The notes beneath the pieces were generated by a model. That model had not been told where the DNA came from and ran no database searches. It saw only the letters and a program-made list of their open reading frames with translations. The position numbers and the translations under genes were made by a program. From NCBI GenBank assembly GCA_002384815.1, contig DGBN01000065.1, positions 163,499 through 227,498 of the forward strand: a stretch of 64,000 bases of DNA. Direction: 5' to 3'. The DNA is from Oxalobacteraceae bacterium UBA4003 (GTDB lineage: Bacteria > Pseudomonadota > Gammaproteobacteria > Burkholderiales > Burkholderiaceae_D). Of this stretch, positions 1 through 8,887 are shown piece after piece. Every line of letters begins with the position of its first letter. Within the stretch, counting starts at the first letter, position 1.

Positions 1-299
1 AAGTCAGCCGCAAAGCCTTGCGTACCGCCCTCGGCATACACACCAATTCTCTGCGTTATCTGAAGGGGATGGAAAAAGCCACCGTACGCTTCAATCTGGA
101 TGGCACACACGCCGATGAAGTCACGGATGTGCATCGCACACATGCGACCACGACCTTGAAAGAACGCTTTAAAAAGAATGCCGAACAGCGCAAGGCACAA
201 CGCCTGGCGGAAGAAAACCAGCGCAAGCTGGAAGAAGCGGAGCGCATGCGCGCCGACAAGCTGAATCAGCTGGCAGAGAAGTTTTCGCGCAAGAACTAA
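1..299 (+). CDS. ProQ/FinO-family RNA chaperone, C-terminal part
   Basis: The 5' end is outside the window; the reading frame enters at base 3 and runs to a TAA at 297-299. The visible 99 residues contain the end of a ProQ/FinO fold (HTNSLRYLKGM, then FNLDG and the VTDVHRTHA stretch), followed by a lysine/glutamate-rich helical tail of about 50 residues. ProQ/FinO proteins bind structured RNAs and promote sRNA-mRNA pairing in the cytoplasm. The charged tail is common in betaproteobacterial members. No partner gene is visible. The family call is firm for the domain end; the exact subfamily cannot be told from a fragment. Confidence 0.72.
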   Translation, partial: VSRKALRTALGIHTNSLRYLKGMEKATVRFNLDGTHADEVTDVHRTHATTTLKERFKKNAEQRKAQRLAEENQRKLEEAERMRADKLNQLAEKFSRKN

Positions 300-342
300 C
301 TCTCTCGCACAGACACGATGATCATCGTGTCTGTGCCGAGCA

Positions 343-1137
343 CTACCAGTAAGTCCACAGCATCTTGGCGGCCAGCACATACAGCAAGCCGGCAAATATG
401 CGCTTCAGGATCGACACTGGCAAGCGCTGCGCCAGCCGCGCCCCAAACGGTGCTGTCACCACACTGCCGCACACAATTCCGATCAGTGCAGTGATGGAAA
501 TAAATCCTATTGCGTCAGATGGCAAACCAGGTACATTCCAGCCGGAAATGATGTAACCGATGGTTCCGACCACTGCCAGCGGAATTCCCATCAAGGCACC
601 GGTACCTATGGTTTTCTTCATCGGCACGCCACACCACAGCATGAAGGGAATCGTCAGGAATGCACCACCGGCAGAAACCAGTCCGGCGATAATTCCAATT
701 ACCATGCCGACAAGGAACAGCGGTCCGGTCGTCGGCAGCGGACGTGCAGCCTTCGGTTTTTTATTCAGCATGATTTGCGTGGCGCCGAAAAACACGATGA
801 CGGCAAAACTCAAGGCCAGATGGCGTTGTGGAATCCAGGCTGAAACCGATGTGGCCAGCAGACTGCCTATCACCAGGCCCGGTGTCATGCGTTTGACGAT
901 ATTGAAATCAACCCCGTCGAACTTGAGGTGCTCACGCACGCTAGAACCGGAAGTAAATACGATTGACGCCATGCATGTTGCCAGTGCCATATGCACCACG
1001 TGATCCGGCGCAAAATGCTGGGCAGCGAACAAGGCTGCAATAATCGGCACCAGCGTCATACCGCCGCCTATACCGAGCAAACCGGCCAATACACCGACAA
1101 ACGCACCCGCCGCCACATAAACAAGAAACCACATCAT
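343..1137 (-). CDS. Sulfite exporter TauE/SafE family permease
   Basis: A 264-residue integral membrane protein with about eight hydrophobic segments. The N-terminal half has the glycine-rich LLGIGGGMTLVP motif and the C-terminal half has the related GLVSAGGAFLTIPFM, the internal duplication typical of TauE/SafE (PF01925). The family moves small anions such as sulfite, sulfoacetate or other organosulfur compounds across the inner membrane; the substrate here cannot be predicted. The start at 1137 has a GAGGTG ribosome site a few bases upstream. It diverges from the MFS transporter gene and stands alone, so no pathway context is available. Confidence 0.85.
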   Translation of the reverse strand: MMWFLVYVAAGAFVGVLAGLLGIGGGMTLVPIIAALFAAQHFAPDHVVHMALATCMASIVFTSGSSVREHLKFDGVDFNIVKRMTPGLVIGSLLATSVSAWIPQRHLALSFAVIVFFGATQIMLNKKPKAARPLPTTGPLFLVGMVIGIIAGLVSAGGAFLTIPFMLWCGVPMKKTIGTGALMGIPLAVVGTIGYIISGWNVPGLPSDAIGFISITALIGIVCGSVVTAPFGARLAQRLPVSILKRIFAGLLYVLAAKMLWTYW

Positions 1138-1546
1138 GCATGCACCTCAATGCTTGCGTCTGCCAAGCTTGCACCAAACAACTTTGCCACCATAGCTTGC
1201 ATGAGATACGCCTTGTTTTTTATCGAGTAAATAAATTGTGCCCTGATCGCATAAGAACATCATGGCACGGCCTCTACTATACCGATACTCGTCGCCAAGG
1301 TTTTCCGAAAAGAAAATATCCCGATGGCAGTGCCGCCATTCCGTTCGGAACAAGAAAATCCTGCTTGAAGCACCTGGCATCAAATTTACATTGCCTTACC
1401 ATTATTTTCGCCTCCCACACCAGCCGGCAAAACCCGCTAGACTGACGACTGTAAGCATCAGGTCTTGTCGAATTGCTCAAAAATTGCAGCATGTTTTTTT
1501 GCATCGACCAACACTATTCATTCGTTTCCCAACCGGCAGATCATCC
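1138..1546. other. 409-bp divergent intergenic region
   Basis: This lies between the TauE-family gene on the minus strand and the MFS gene on the plus strand. It must hold both promoters, but I could not pick a convincing -35/-10 pair. The plus-strand frame stays open through 1262-1546, yet that translation is rich in R, H, S and P, lacks hydrophobic order and resembles no transporter N-terminus, so I treat it as non-coding. Confidence 0.45.
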
Positions 1547-2797
1547 TTGCATTCCGCATCATCCACACCCGTTATCAAGAACGAGCGCCTGTTTTTGCTG
1601 ACCATCGCCGGCATACAGTTCACGCATATTCTCGACTTCATGATCATGATGCCGCTCGGCCCGCAACTGATCCGGGTCTTGCACATCGATACACATCAAT
1701 TTGGTTTATTGCTGTCGTCCTACACGCTGGCAGCCGCCGCCTCCGGCTTGCTCGCCGCCACCTATATCGATCGCTTTGACAGGCGCAAACTGATGCTCAC
1801 GCTGTACGCACTGTTCATCATAGCAACGCTGTGTTGCGGCCTGGCGCCCGACTACACCACGCTGTTGATTGCGCGCGCACTGGCCGGCGCATTTGGCGGC
1901 ATTCTGGGTGCGCTGGTGCAAACCATGATTGCAGACGTGATTCCATTCGAGCGACGCGGCAAGGCGATGGGTACGGTGATGACGGCGTTTTCCATCTCGA
2001 CCGTGGCAGGCGTGCCGCTGGGTCTTTTGCTGGCTTCGTATTTTTCTACCATCGGTTGGCGCGCACCGTTCTTCTTCATCGTCTTGCTGGCGGCCGGATT
2101 CTGGCTTATCGGCTACAAATTGCTGCCCAATCTGACTGCGCATCTGCACAGCAAACGAGTCGGCAATATTTTCCAGCAAATTTTCGCGGTAGCGAAGGAA
2201 CCCAGCCATTTGACTGCGTTTGCGTTTATTGCACTGATAATGATGGCTGGCTTTACGGTGATTCCGTATATCGCCCTGTATCTGACCACCAATGTCGGTT
2301 TGCCGGAATCATTCATCACCGTGATCTATCTGTGCGGCGGTGCCGCGACATTTTTCACTTCGCAATTGATCGGCAGGATGTCGGACAAGCACGGCAAACT
2401 GAAGATTTTCCGGCGCGTGGCGCTGGCTTCTTTCATTCCCTTGCTGATTACGACGCATCTGGTGCCGATTGCATGGTGGCTGGTATTGATCAATTCCACA
2501 CTGTTCTTCATTCTCGTGCCGGGCCGCATGGTGCCGGGCATGGCGATGGTGAGCGCCGTTCCGGCGCCGCATGTGCGCGGTACCTTCATGAGCCTGGTCT
2601 CTGCGGTGCAGATGCTGTTTTCGGGACTGGCAACGCTGGTAGCCGGTTTGATCATGACGCGTGCACCAGACGGACAAATCATGCATTACGATATGGTCGG
2701 CTATATCGCCGTTGTCTGCGGCATCGCCACCATCTGGATTGCCCGCCATTTGCGTGTGACCCCGACAACTGCTGCGACTGGCAAACCGTTCACCTGA
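1547..2797 (+). CDS. MFS transporter
   Basis: A major facilitator superfamily protein with about twelve membrane segments. The loop after helix 2 carries the family motif as DRFDRRKLML, the second half repeats it as GRMSDKHGKLKIF, and the helix-5 region has a proline/glycine-rich stretch (STVAGVPLGLLLAS) typical of drug:H+ antiporters. Substrate unknown. The frame is open from 1262, but no ATG exists before the first membrane helix. TTG at 1547 leaves a normal short cytoplasmic N-terminus (416 residues), whereas the longer version would add about 95 residues of non-conserved sequence. The start is therefore a judgement; the family call is firm. It is a single gene facing phaM. Confidence 0.78.
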   Translation: MHSASSTPVIKNERLFLLTIAGIQFTHILDFMIMMPLGPQLIRVLHIDTHQFGLLLSSYTLAAAASGLLAATYIDRFDRRKLMLTLYALFIIATLCCGLAPDYTTLLIARALAGAFGGILGALVQTMIADVIPFERRGKAMGTVMTAFSISTVAGVPLGLLLASYFSTIGWRAPFFFIVLLAAGFWLIGYKLLPNLTAHLHSKRVGNIFQQIFAVAKEPSHLTAFAFIALIMMAGFTVIPYIALYLTTNVGLPESFITVIYLCGGAATFFTSQLIGRMSDKHGKLKIFRRVALASFIPLLITTHLVPIAWWLVLINSTLFFILVPGRMVPGMAMVSAVPAPHVRGTFMSLVSAVQMLFSGLATLVAGLIMTRAPDGQIMHYDMVGYIAVVCGIATIWIARHLRVTPTTAATGKPFT

Positions 2798-2804
2798 GCA
2801 CGCC

Positions 2805-3383
2805 TTACGGTTTAGCGGGCGGTGTGCAATTTTTGTCCGGTTTTTTACCCGGTTTTAAACCTGATTTGGTGACCGTCTTTTTTGCCGCGGTAGCTGACGG
2901 CTTGCCTGAGTCCATTGCCGGCTCGGCTTTCTTTTTCCTTGCACCGGTTTCTTCTGCCATGACACCGCGCACAGTCTGATTGAATTGTTCCTGCAGCAAA
3001 TTCCACCACTCTGCCGACACACCCGCCGCACCGGCAACACGCGCCGGATCATCAGACCTTGTACCGGCATGCGACACAGGAGCTGCATGTGCATCAGCGT
3101 CAAACGCTGTTGTACCCATGGCATGCAAGCTCGAGAGCGTGGCCCCCTGCACTTCCAGCGCCTGTATCGTGCTGCGCAACATATTCATATTCACACTCAA
3201 CCACGATTCCACCGCCTTCAGGTCGGAAATCTGCTTGTTGACCTCATCCAGCGAAAGGGTCGGCATCACCATGCCGGGAATGCCCGTCGATGCGTGTGCG
3301 TCGCCCCACATTTTCTTGACGAATTCCAGCGTATCGGCCATGGCATCGAAACCGGGAAGACTGGGCATATCTGGCTGGGTCAT
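2805..3383 (-). CDS. phaM: PhaM-like polyhydroxyalkanoate granule protein
   Basis: A 192-residue protein. Residues about 15-85 hold the conserved PhaM core: FVKKMWG, PTLSLDEVNKQISDLKAVE and SWLSVNMNMLRSTIQALEVQ. The tail from about residue 145 is lysine/alanine/proline-rich. In Ralstonia eutropha, PhaM activates PHA synthase PhaC1 and tethers PHB granules to the nucleoid through a basic C-terminal repeat; the tail here has the same character. The start at 3383 is an ATG with no other good candidate. The downstream MFS gene is convergent, and no other pha gene is nearby. Confidence is high because the core motif is long and distinctive. Confidence 0.85.
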   Translation of the reverse strand: MTQPDMPSLPGFDAMADTLEFVKKMWGDAHASTGIPGMVMPTLSLDEVNKQISDLKAVESWLSVNMNMLRSTIQALEVQGATLSSLHAMGTTAFDADAHAAPVSHAGTRSDDPARVAGAAGVSAEWWNLLQEQFNQTVRGVMAEETGARKKKAEPAMDSGKPSATAAKKTVTKSGLKPGKKPDKNCTPPAKP

Positions 3384-3452
3384 GTGACACCTTCAGGATG
3401 GAAAGAGATTTTGCAAAAAACGCGCTGATGCGCCATCATTCTCGCTTTCAGC

Positions 3453-3866
3453 TTAGCAGAGAATAATGCGCAAACGGCGTGCCAATGCGGTGGACGCCTC
3501 ATCGTGCAACGCAGCGGCGACAGCCGAGCCATTCCCTTGCATGAAGAAGGCAATGCGTCTGTCGGTCAGGGGCTTGAACTCGATCAGCGATGCTTCCACG
3601 CCCAGCTTGTTGTCGAATATTTCCAGCGCCAGCGGATGCCTGCCATCCGGCAGTCTGACGCCACCACGCGCATTGACGGTCTCGATCGCCAATTGCACAT
3701 TGCGCGCCACCGCTTCACCCGCGTTGGCGAAGGCGCCTGACATGCCTTCTATCATTCCTGTGCGTATGGTTTCAGCGGATTGTGCAGTGCTGCTGATCAG
3801 CAAGAGCAAGGCGGCAAGGATTTTCCTGTTTTGAATGTTCAAGATGCGACTTTCCAAAAAACGCAT
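3453..3866 (-). pseudogene. Truncated branched-chain amino acid-type periplasmic binding protein
   Basis: A 137-residue reading frame with a signal peptide (ILAALLLLISSTAQSAE), then the N-terminal start of a Peripla_BP_6 (LivJ/LivK-type) lobe: IEGMSGAFANAGEAVARN, VNARGGV, the LALEIFDNK segment and FMQGNGSAVA. Full proteins are about 370-420 residues; here similarity stops after about 105 mature residues and the frame ends in an unrelated short tail (RRLRIILC). Only about 70 bases remain before the phaM start, so no displaced remainder is present. I read it as a deletion remnant. The ATG at 3866 was preferred to an in-frame GTG at 3878. No permease or ATPase gene is adjacent. Confidence 0.62.
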
Positions 3867-3931
3867 TTTACGCGGCACTCACTCGCCTTGCCCGTTCACC
3901 CAAGCCGCTGGCTTGCGTTTACACTTGCGCC

Positions 3932-5005
3932 ATGACGATGGCTCCCCTCCCGACCGAACACCGCCGCAGGCACTCGCGCAGCCTGTGCGTGCTGCTCGCG
4001 GCGGCGCTGTTGCATTTGCTTGCGCTTGGCTGCTTAGGTGGACTGTTGCGTTTTCCTTCCATGCATACGCCGGAAAATACAACCGTGATCACAGCCACGC
4101 TGACAGCACCGCCACCCAAACCCGTGATAAAAGCCGCACCCAAACCTGTCAGGCACAAACCGCGTCCGCCAAAACCGCAACTCTCGCCACCGCCCGCAAT
4201 ACCGCACGACTTACCGCCGGTACTGGCCGCCAGTGAGACAGAAACGGCGGATATGCCAGACAGCGAAAACGTCGACGATATTGCCACGTCTGCAGCAACA
4301 GAAACGTCCGTTGCCGATCCAGAACAGAACAGTGTGCGCTACAACATCGACCTGCCGCCTTCTGCCGAACTGAAATACGACGTGCAAAAAACGCCCAAAG
4401 AGGGCGCCCCCATGTATGGCAGCGGCACCATCAGCTGGCACACCGACGGCAGCAAATACATTGTGAATGGCGATTTTGGCGTACTCTTCATTACCGCACT
4501 GCGCTTTCAGAGCAGTGGTGTCATAGAAAACACAGGTATAACTCCCGAGCTGTATAGCGAAAAACGCTTCCGCAAGGCAGAGACCAATACGCACTTCCAT
4601 CGCGAACGCAATACCATCAGTTTTTCATCTTCCACACTCTCGTATCCGCGCAACGGTGGCGAACAGGACCGCGCCAGCATCATCTGGCAACTGGCCGGCA
4701 TAGGACGTGGCGATAGTGAAAAAATTTTCGCCGGCGCCAGCATCGATTTATTCGTGGCAGGCACCCGCAATGCAGAAACCTGGCAGATTCTGGTACTAGG
4801 TCTGGAAGAGATCACCGTCGATGGCGTCAGCACGCAGGCCTGGCATCTTGCACGCGCACCGCGCAGCGGTTCACATGATCAGAAGCTGGACATCTGGCTC
4901 GCGCCGGAGCAGAACTGGTATCCGGTACGCTTGCGCTATACCGAAAGCAACGGCGATTACCTCGACATGACACTGACCAGCTTGAACGTTTCCGCAATAC
5001 ATTAG
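3932..5005 (+). CDS. DUF3108 protein with TonB-like proline-rich N-terminus
   Basis: 357 residues. A cytoplasmic basic N-terminus is followed by one membrane helix (about 18-40), then a TonB-like spacer rich in proline and lysine (about 60-100, for example KPVRHKPRPPKPQLSPPPA), and a DUF3108 domain from about residue 130 (YDVQKTPKEG through the RLRYTESNGDYLDMTL end). DUF3108 proteins are predicted periplasmic or outer-envelope beta-rich proteins of unknown role. The anchor and stiff linker suggest that this copy spans the periplasm. The next gene is a paralogue of the DUF3108 part with a cleavable signal instead of an anchor. Start ATG at 3932; a second ATG at 3938 is equally possible. Confidence 0.8.
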   Translation: MTMAPLPTEHRRRHSRSLCVLLAAALLHLLALGCLGGLLRFPSMHTPENTTVITATLTAPPPKPVIKAAPKPVRHKPRPPKPQLSPPPAIPHDLPPVLAASETETADMPDSENVDDIATSAATETSVADPEQNSVRYNIDLPPSAELKYDVQKTPKEGAPMYGSGTISWHTDGSKYIVNGDFGVLFITALRFQSSGVIENTGITPELYSEKRFRKAETNTHFHRERNTISFSSSTLSYPRNGGEQDRASIIWQLAGIGRGDSEKIFAGASIDLFVAGTRNAETWQILVLGLEEITVDGVSTQAWHLARAPRSGSHDQKLDIWLAPEQNWYPVRLRYTESNGDYLDMTLTSLNVSAIH

Positions 5006-5042
5006 TCTGATATCTTCAACCACTTATTATTTTGGTGATTCA

Positions 5043-5810
5043 ATGAGCCGTTTTTTTGCACGATTTTTCCCCCATGTCATCCTTGCCTGCATGATGAGCG
5101 CATCGCCGCTCGCCGCTCACGCACAAGCACGAGTACAAACACCGGCAAAATTCACCGCCAATCCGCCCGCTTCCGCCGACCTGAGCTACACCATCAATGC
5201 GCATCAAAGCGGCCTGTCCCTGAACGGAACCGCCATCCTGCATTGGAGCCAGGACAAGAATCATTATTCGATCAGCACCGAAACACGCGCCATGTTGCTG
5301 GGAAAAATTCTGGAAGCGAAAAGCGAAGGCGCAATCGATGCCTACGGCCTTGCGCCCCTCACCTCTACCGAAAAACGCTTGCGCAAGGAGCTGAGCACCA
5401 CCACCTTCAATCGCGAAACCCGCAGCATCACTTTCAGCGCGTCCGATGCCAACTATCCGATCAAGGGCGGCGAGCAGGATCGCAACAGCGTCGTATGGCA
5501 ACTCGCGACCATGGCACGCAGCACGCCGGCAAGATTCAAGACCGGTGCCAGTCTTTCCATGATGGTCGCCGGCCAAAAAGATGCAGAGCAGTGGACTTTC
5601 AAGGTCGGCAAATCCGAAACCATCAAAACCGCTTTAGGTAACCTGAAAACGATCAAGGTCAGCAAGCTCGTCAAAGGCAGCGACAAGGGTCAGAAAATCG
5701 ACATCTGGTTTGCACCAAGCAAGGAATGGTATCCGGTCCGCATACGTTTTGCCGAACCCTCAGGCGATTTCATCGAACAAACCATCGTCAAGATCACGCC
5801 ACAACCTTAA
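5043..5810 (+). CDS. DUF3108 protein, secreted paralogue
   Basis: 255 residues with a cleavable signal peptide (hydrophobic stretch ending ASPLAAHAQA), then a complete DUF3108 domain. It shares many positions with the upstream gene: SAEL/SADL-Y near the domain start, TEKRLRKELSTTTFNRE versus SEKRFRKAETNTHFHRE, YPxxGGEQDR, IDIWFAP.KEWYPVRIRFAEPSGDF. The two therefore arose by tandem duplication, and this copy lost or never had the membrane anchor and proline linker. The gap between them is only 37 bases, so co-transcription is likely. Function unknown; the family is abundant in Burkholderiales and is probably envelope-related. queC follows on the same strand. Confidence 0.8.
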   Translation: MSRFFARFFPHVILACMMSASPLAAHAQARVQTPAKFTANPPASADLSYTINAHQSGLSLNGTAILHWSQDKNHYSISTETRAMLLGKILEAKSEGAIDAYGLAPLTSTEKRLRKELSTTTFNRETRSITFSASDANYPIKGGEQDRNSVVWQLATMARSTPARFKTGASLSMMVAGQKDAEQWTFKVGKSETIKTALGNLKTIKVSKLVKGSDKGQKIDIWFAPSKEWYPVRIRFAEPSGDFIEQTIVKITPQP

Positions 5811-5878
5811 GAGCTGAAACGAAGCAGGGCCAGCCACGCATATAATGCAGCCTTCGATTTTTGATTGACGGGGAACAG

Positions 5879-6580
5879 ATGAATTCTGCAGATAGCGCGC
5901 TGGTACTCTTCAGCGGCGGACAAGACTCCACCACCTGCCTGGCATGGGCGCTCACGCACTATGCGCGCGTGGAAACCATAGGCTTCGATTACGGCCAGCG
6001 CCACGCAATCGAATTGTCTGTGCGCCCGTTCCTGCTGGAAAAAATGCGTGCCCTCTCGCCTGAATGGGATCGCAAGCTGGGCGAAGATCACATGATTGAT
6101 CTCTCTCTCATCGCAAAAATTTCCGATACCGCACTGACCAGCAATGTTGAAATTGCAATGCTGGAAAACGGCCTCCCCAATACTTTCGTACCCGGCCGCA
6201 ATCTGCTTTTCATGACAGTCGCCGCAACCGTGGCGTATCGCCGCGGGCTGGAAGTACTGGTAGGCGGCATGTGCGAAACAGATTTTTCCGGTTATCCGGA
6301 TTGTCGCGACGACACCATGAAAGCCTTGCAGACAGCGCTCAATCTCGGCATGGCAACAGATCAGAAGATCGAAACGCCGTTGATGTGGATAGACAAGGCC
6401 GCTACGTGGAAAATGGCGCAGGATCTGGGTGGCATACCTTTGCTCAATCTGATTCGTGCAGGAACGCACACCTGCTACCTCGGCGAACGCGGTGAATTGC
6501 ACGACTGGGGCTATGGCTGCGGCAACTGCCCGGCGTGCAAGCTGCGCGCGCGCGGGTATGCCGACTTCATTGCCGGATAA
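5879..6580 (+). CDS. queC: 7-cyano-7-deazaguanine synthase
   Basis: 233 residues. QueC converts 7-carboxy-7-deazaguanine to preQ0 with ammonia and ATP in the queuosine tRNA-modification pathway. The PP-loop ATP site is visible at the N-terminus ([16 protein letters not shown]), with the family motifs [27 protein letters not shown], and the C-terminal zinc site [19 protein letters not shown] plus C-P-A-C. The start at 5879 is preceded by GGGGAACAG, which is better than the in-frame TTG at 5861. No other que gene is in the window, and I saw no preQ1 riboswitch in the short upstream gap. Confidence 0.95.
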   Translation: MNSADSALVLFSGGQDSTTCLAWALTHYARVETIGFDYGQRHAIELSVRPFLLEKMRALSPEWDRKLGEDHMIDLSLIAKISDTALTSNVEIAMLENGLPNTFVPGRNLLFMTVAATVAYRRGLEVLVGGMCETDFSGYPDCRDDTMKALQTALNLGMATDQKIETPLMWIDKAATWKMAQDLGGIPLLNLIRAGTHTCYLGERGELHDWGYGCGNCPACKLRARGYADFIAG

Positions 6581-6676
6581 GTTCCCCTCCGCGCACGGCA
6601 GGAGTCCGGGTTTGAAGCCAACCTCTGATCCGATCCGGCAGATCGGCGTGGCGACCTGCCATCCACAACCGGTAAA

Positions 6677-7123
6677 TCAATAACGTAGACCAGGTGCCGG
6701 CATAGGCTGGGCAGATTCCGGCTGCGGCTCAACAATGGTCGTGGTAGTTTCACGATAAATACCACCCGTTCCCACACTGCCCGAAACCGTTCCCTCGCCG
6801 CGTACGCGACGTACGCAATCCTCGCGGTCCGCCGCTGGCAATGCCCTACAACGCATGAGTGCGTTTTGCTCATGTGCGCTCGCATTATCGGTCAGACGAC
6901 CGCGCCTGGCTTCACCACGTGCGGCACCAGCCTCCTTCAGACAAGTCGCGCGATCCTGATGGGTTTGCCCATTCAGACAGGCTGCGCGCTCTTGCTGATA
7001 AGTGCTGGTGCCGGCATCGGCTGCCAGGGCAGCAGTCGCCCCCAAGGACAGGGCAGCAGCAAGAATGGATAAGGCAAGCGCGCGCTGAGGTATTTTACAA
7101 AATGCACCATGAACAAATAACAT
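6677..7123 (-). CDS. Conserved secreted protein with paired cysteines
   Basis: 148 residues from an ATG at 7123 that has a strong CAGGAGGG site upstream; the frame is open further but without a ribosome site. A signal peptide (LALSILAAALSLGATAALAA) leads into YQQERAACLNG, DRATCLKEAGAARGEARRG and a second pair MRCRALPAADREDCVRR. The spaced C..DR..C pattern occurs twice and would suit two disulfides or one domain in the periplasm. It ends in a glycine-rich GTVSGSVGTGGIYRE segment and a proline-rich tail. I recognise it as a type of protein common in Burkholderiales, but its function is not known to me. Confidence 0.7.
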   Translation of the reverse strand: MLFVHGAFCKIPQRALALSILAAALSLGATAALAADAGTSTYQQERAACLNGQTHQDRATCLKEAGAARGEARRGRLTDNASAHEQNALMRCRALPAADREDCVRRVRGEGTVSGSVGTGGIYRETTTTIVEPQPESAQPMPAPGLRY

Positions 7124-7387
7124 GTTGCCCTCCTGCGTGAAAAATATCAGCCTAAAACGCAAATATTGTCTTGTATGTGCGCTAACCGACTTATGAAAAA
7201 TTAAAATGACGGAATCCTGAACATGAAGACAAGCTTGTCTGCAAAGGCAGCATGCGCGACTATTTTCCCTGCACAATTTTTTGATTCAATGACATACTTG
7301 CCCAAGCAATATTGCCGATCGCGTCTGCAGTCCTGATACTGCCGCGATCCGGCCTGAATTTAATTAAAAACTTCCAAGAGACTCGCA

Positions 7388-8020
7388 ATGCCTTCACCCA
7401 AAGCACCACGCAAGCACTTTTCCATGTTGCGCGGCTTTCACCTCGCTGATTTTTTTACGCTCGGCAATGCAGCCTGCGGTGTCGCTGCTGTATTTTTTGC
7501 GATGCTCTATATGAACGGCCAATCGCTTTCCCATTTTTACGCGGCAGCGGCAATGGCGCCGGCCGCATTTATATTCGATGTTCTGGACGGCAAGATTGCA
7601 CGCTGGCGTCGCCAGCATTCAGCGATGGGACGCGAGCTGGATTCGCTCGCCGATGTCATTTCATTCGGACTCGCTCCGGTAACGCTGGGCTTTGCTGCCG
7701 GGTTAACCGGCGGCTGGGATTGGGTCGCAATGATTTATTTCGTTTGCTGCGGCGTGAGTCGTCTGGCACGTTACAACGTCACAGCAGAAACCCTGTCCGA
7801 AGGCGCCGACAAGGTGGCGTATTTTGAAGGCACGCCGATCCCAACCAGCGTGCTGATTACCGGCATATTGGCGTGGCTGGCATCGCAGGGACGCATAGGC
7901 TCAGCAATTGTCGGTGACGTCTGGATGCTGGGCCCGTGGGAGCTGCACCCATTCGCCTTGCTGTTCGTCTTGTCCGGGACTTTAATGATCAGCAAGACAC
8001 TGCATATCCCTAAACTATAA
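7388..8020 (+). CDS. pssA: CDP-diacylglycerol--serine O-phosphatidyltransferase
   Basis: 210 residues, multi-pass inner-membrane enzyme. It makes phosphatidylserine, the precursor of phosphatidylethanolamine, from CDP-diacylglycerol and serine. The CDP-alcohol phosphatidyltransferase signature is complete at about residues 64-86: DG..AR, eight residues, G...D...D (within DGKIARW, then GRELDSLAD). The length and the HFSMLRGFHLADFFTLGNA start fit the membrane-type PssA (not the E. coli soluble type). The gene is monocistronic as far as can be seen. The upstream gap to the divergent secreted-protein gene is about 260 bases. Confidence 0.92.
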   Translation: MPSPKAPRKHFSMLRGFHLADFFTLGNAACGVAAVFFAMLYMNGQSLSHFYAAAAMAPAAFIFDVLDGKIARWRRQHSAMGRELDSLADVISFGLAPVTLGFAAGLTGGWDWVAMIYFVCCGVSRLARYNVTAETLSEGADKVAYFEGTPIPTSVLITGILAWLASQGRIGSAIVGDVWMLGPWELHPFALLFVLSGTLMISKTLHIPKL

Positions 8021-8350
8021 AAACAGATGCGGACAAGAACCTGGTAACACTAGCAACGATAAACCAGTGCAACAATCACCACTGCCGCAGTGGCCGCATC
8101 AAGCAAAATCACGGCAATGCCTCATTGCATTATTTCTTCGCGTCCAGGCCGGAACTCTCCCGCCAGCCGCTTCTGATTACACATCAGCGACACCATCGCC
8201 AAGAAGATTTTTACTGATGCTTATGAAGAAAATTAATACTCGCCCAAATGTAACAAGACGTAAATGCATTGGTGAACCATGGCAAATGGCTTTGCAATGC
8301 AAGGATGGCGCGCGCATTTCTGTCTGCCCGTCTTGTTCAAGGGGATAATC
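8021..8350. other. 330-bp intergenic region with a short hairpin
   Basis: Between pssA and the EF-hand gene. A perfect 6-bp stem with a 3-base loop (CCACTG-CCG-CAGTGG, 8079-8093) follows pssA but has no T run, so it is a weak terminator candidate at best. The rest shows no convincing gene; short open frames here lack ribosome sites and resemble nothing. Confidence 0.35.
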
Positions 8351-8635
8351 ATGCATATAAAATCAATCGCATTAATGGCTGCTCTGCTTGGAAATGTTGC
8401 ATTTTTGCAACCAGCAATGGCAAAGGAAACTCGCCTGGAAGCAAGGAAAAACCCTACGCTGAACAAGAGTGTCTCCAGCGTTGAAAGCCTTACCAAGTCG
8501 CAAGCCAAAGCTGCAAAAATGTTTCGTGTGGTAAATGATTTTGAAAAAATAGATGCCAATCGCGATGGTCGCGTGACACGCCATGAATTGCGCCTGTATG
8601 CGCTTTCCGCCCGACGCCATGTGCCCATGACCTGA
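8351..8635 (+). CDS. Small secreted EF-hand protein
   Basis: 94 residues. ATG at 8351 follows AAGGGGATAATC, a good ribosome site; an upstream in-frame ATG at 8279 would put 24 unlike residues before the signal peptide. The signal sequence ends LQPAMAKE. Residues about 71-82 form one canonical calcium loop, DANRDGRVTRHE (D1, N3, D5, G6, V8, E12 all present). A single EF-hand in an exported protein usually pairs by dimerisation or acts as a small calcium-binding module. No neighbour explains its role, and the remainder is not recognised. Confidence 0.68.
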   Translation: MHIKSIALMAALLGNVAFLQPAMAKETRLEARKNPTLNKSVSSVESLTKSQAKAAKMFRVVNDFEKIDANRDGRVTRHELRLYALSARRHVPMT

Positions 8636-8887
8636 TGCGCACCTGCGCATGCATGCCGCCACCCGAAAATACCTCCCCCCTGCTTCCCCTCGATTTTTCC
8701 GTCTTTCCTCTCTCTGCATTTCGGCGTCTGCACACCGTTGAAACGAGCACCACAAGTATCGTATTAAATTATCAACAATTGAAAAATCGGTCGCCAGACC
8801 GCGCGTCTATGGCATGCTGGACGAGCATCACAATAATGAGCCGACAAGCGCATCCATGCGCACACGGCCGCCTTAGGGGAGCTCCAC

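Noticed and set aside
1262..1546. N-terminal extension of the MFS gene
   Set aside because: The in-frame stretch is not hydrophobic or conserved and would place about 95 odd residues before the first helix; TTG 1547 is more natural.
1831..2979. 382-codon plus-strand frame overlapping the MFS and phaM genes
   Set aside because: Out of frame with the clear transporter and running into a gene on the other strand; low-complexity R/G/A/H composition.
5811..5878. preQ1 riboswitch before queC
   Set aside because: The gap is too short and the conserved aptamer core was not seen.
8079..8093. Terminator after pssA
   Set aside because: The 6-bp stem is perfect but no T run follows, so it was kept only as a note in the intergenic entry.
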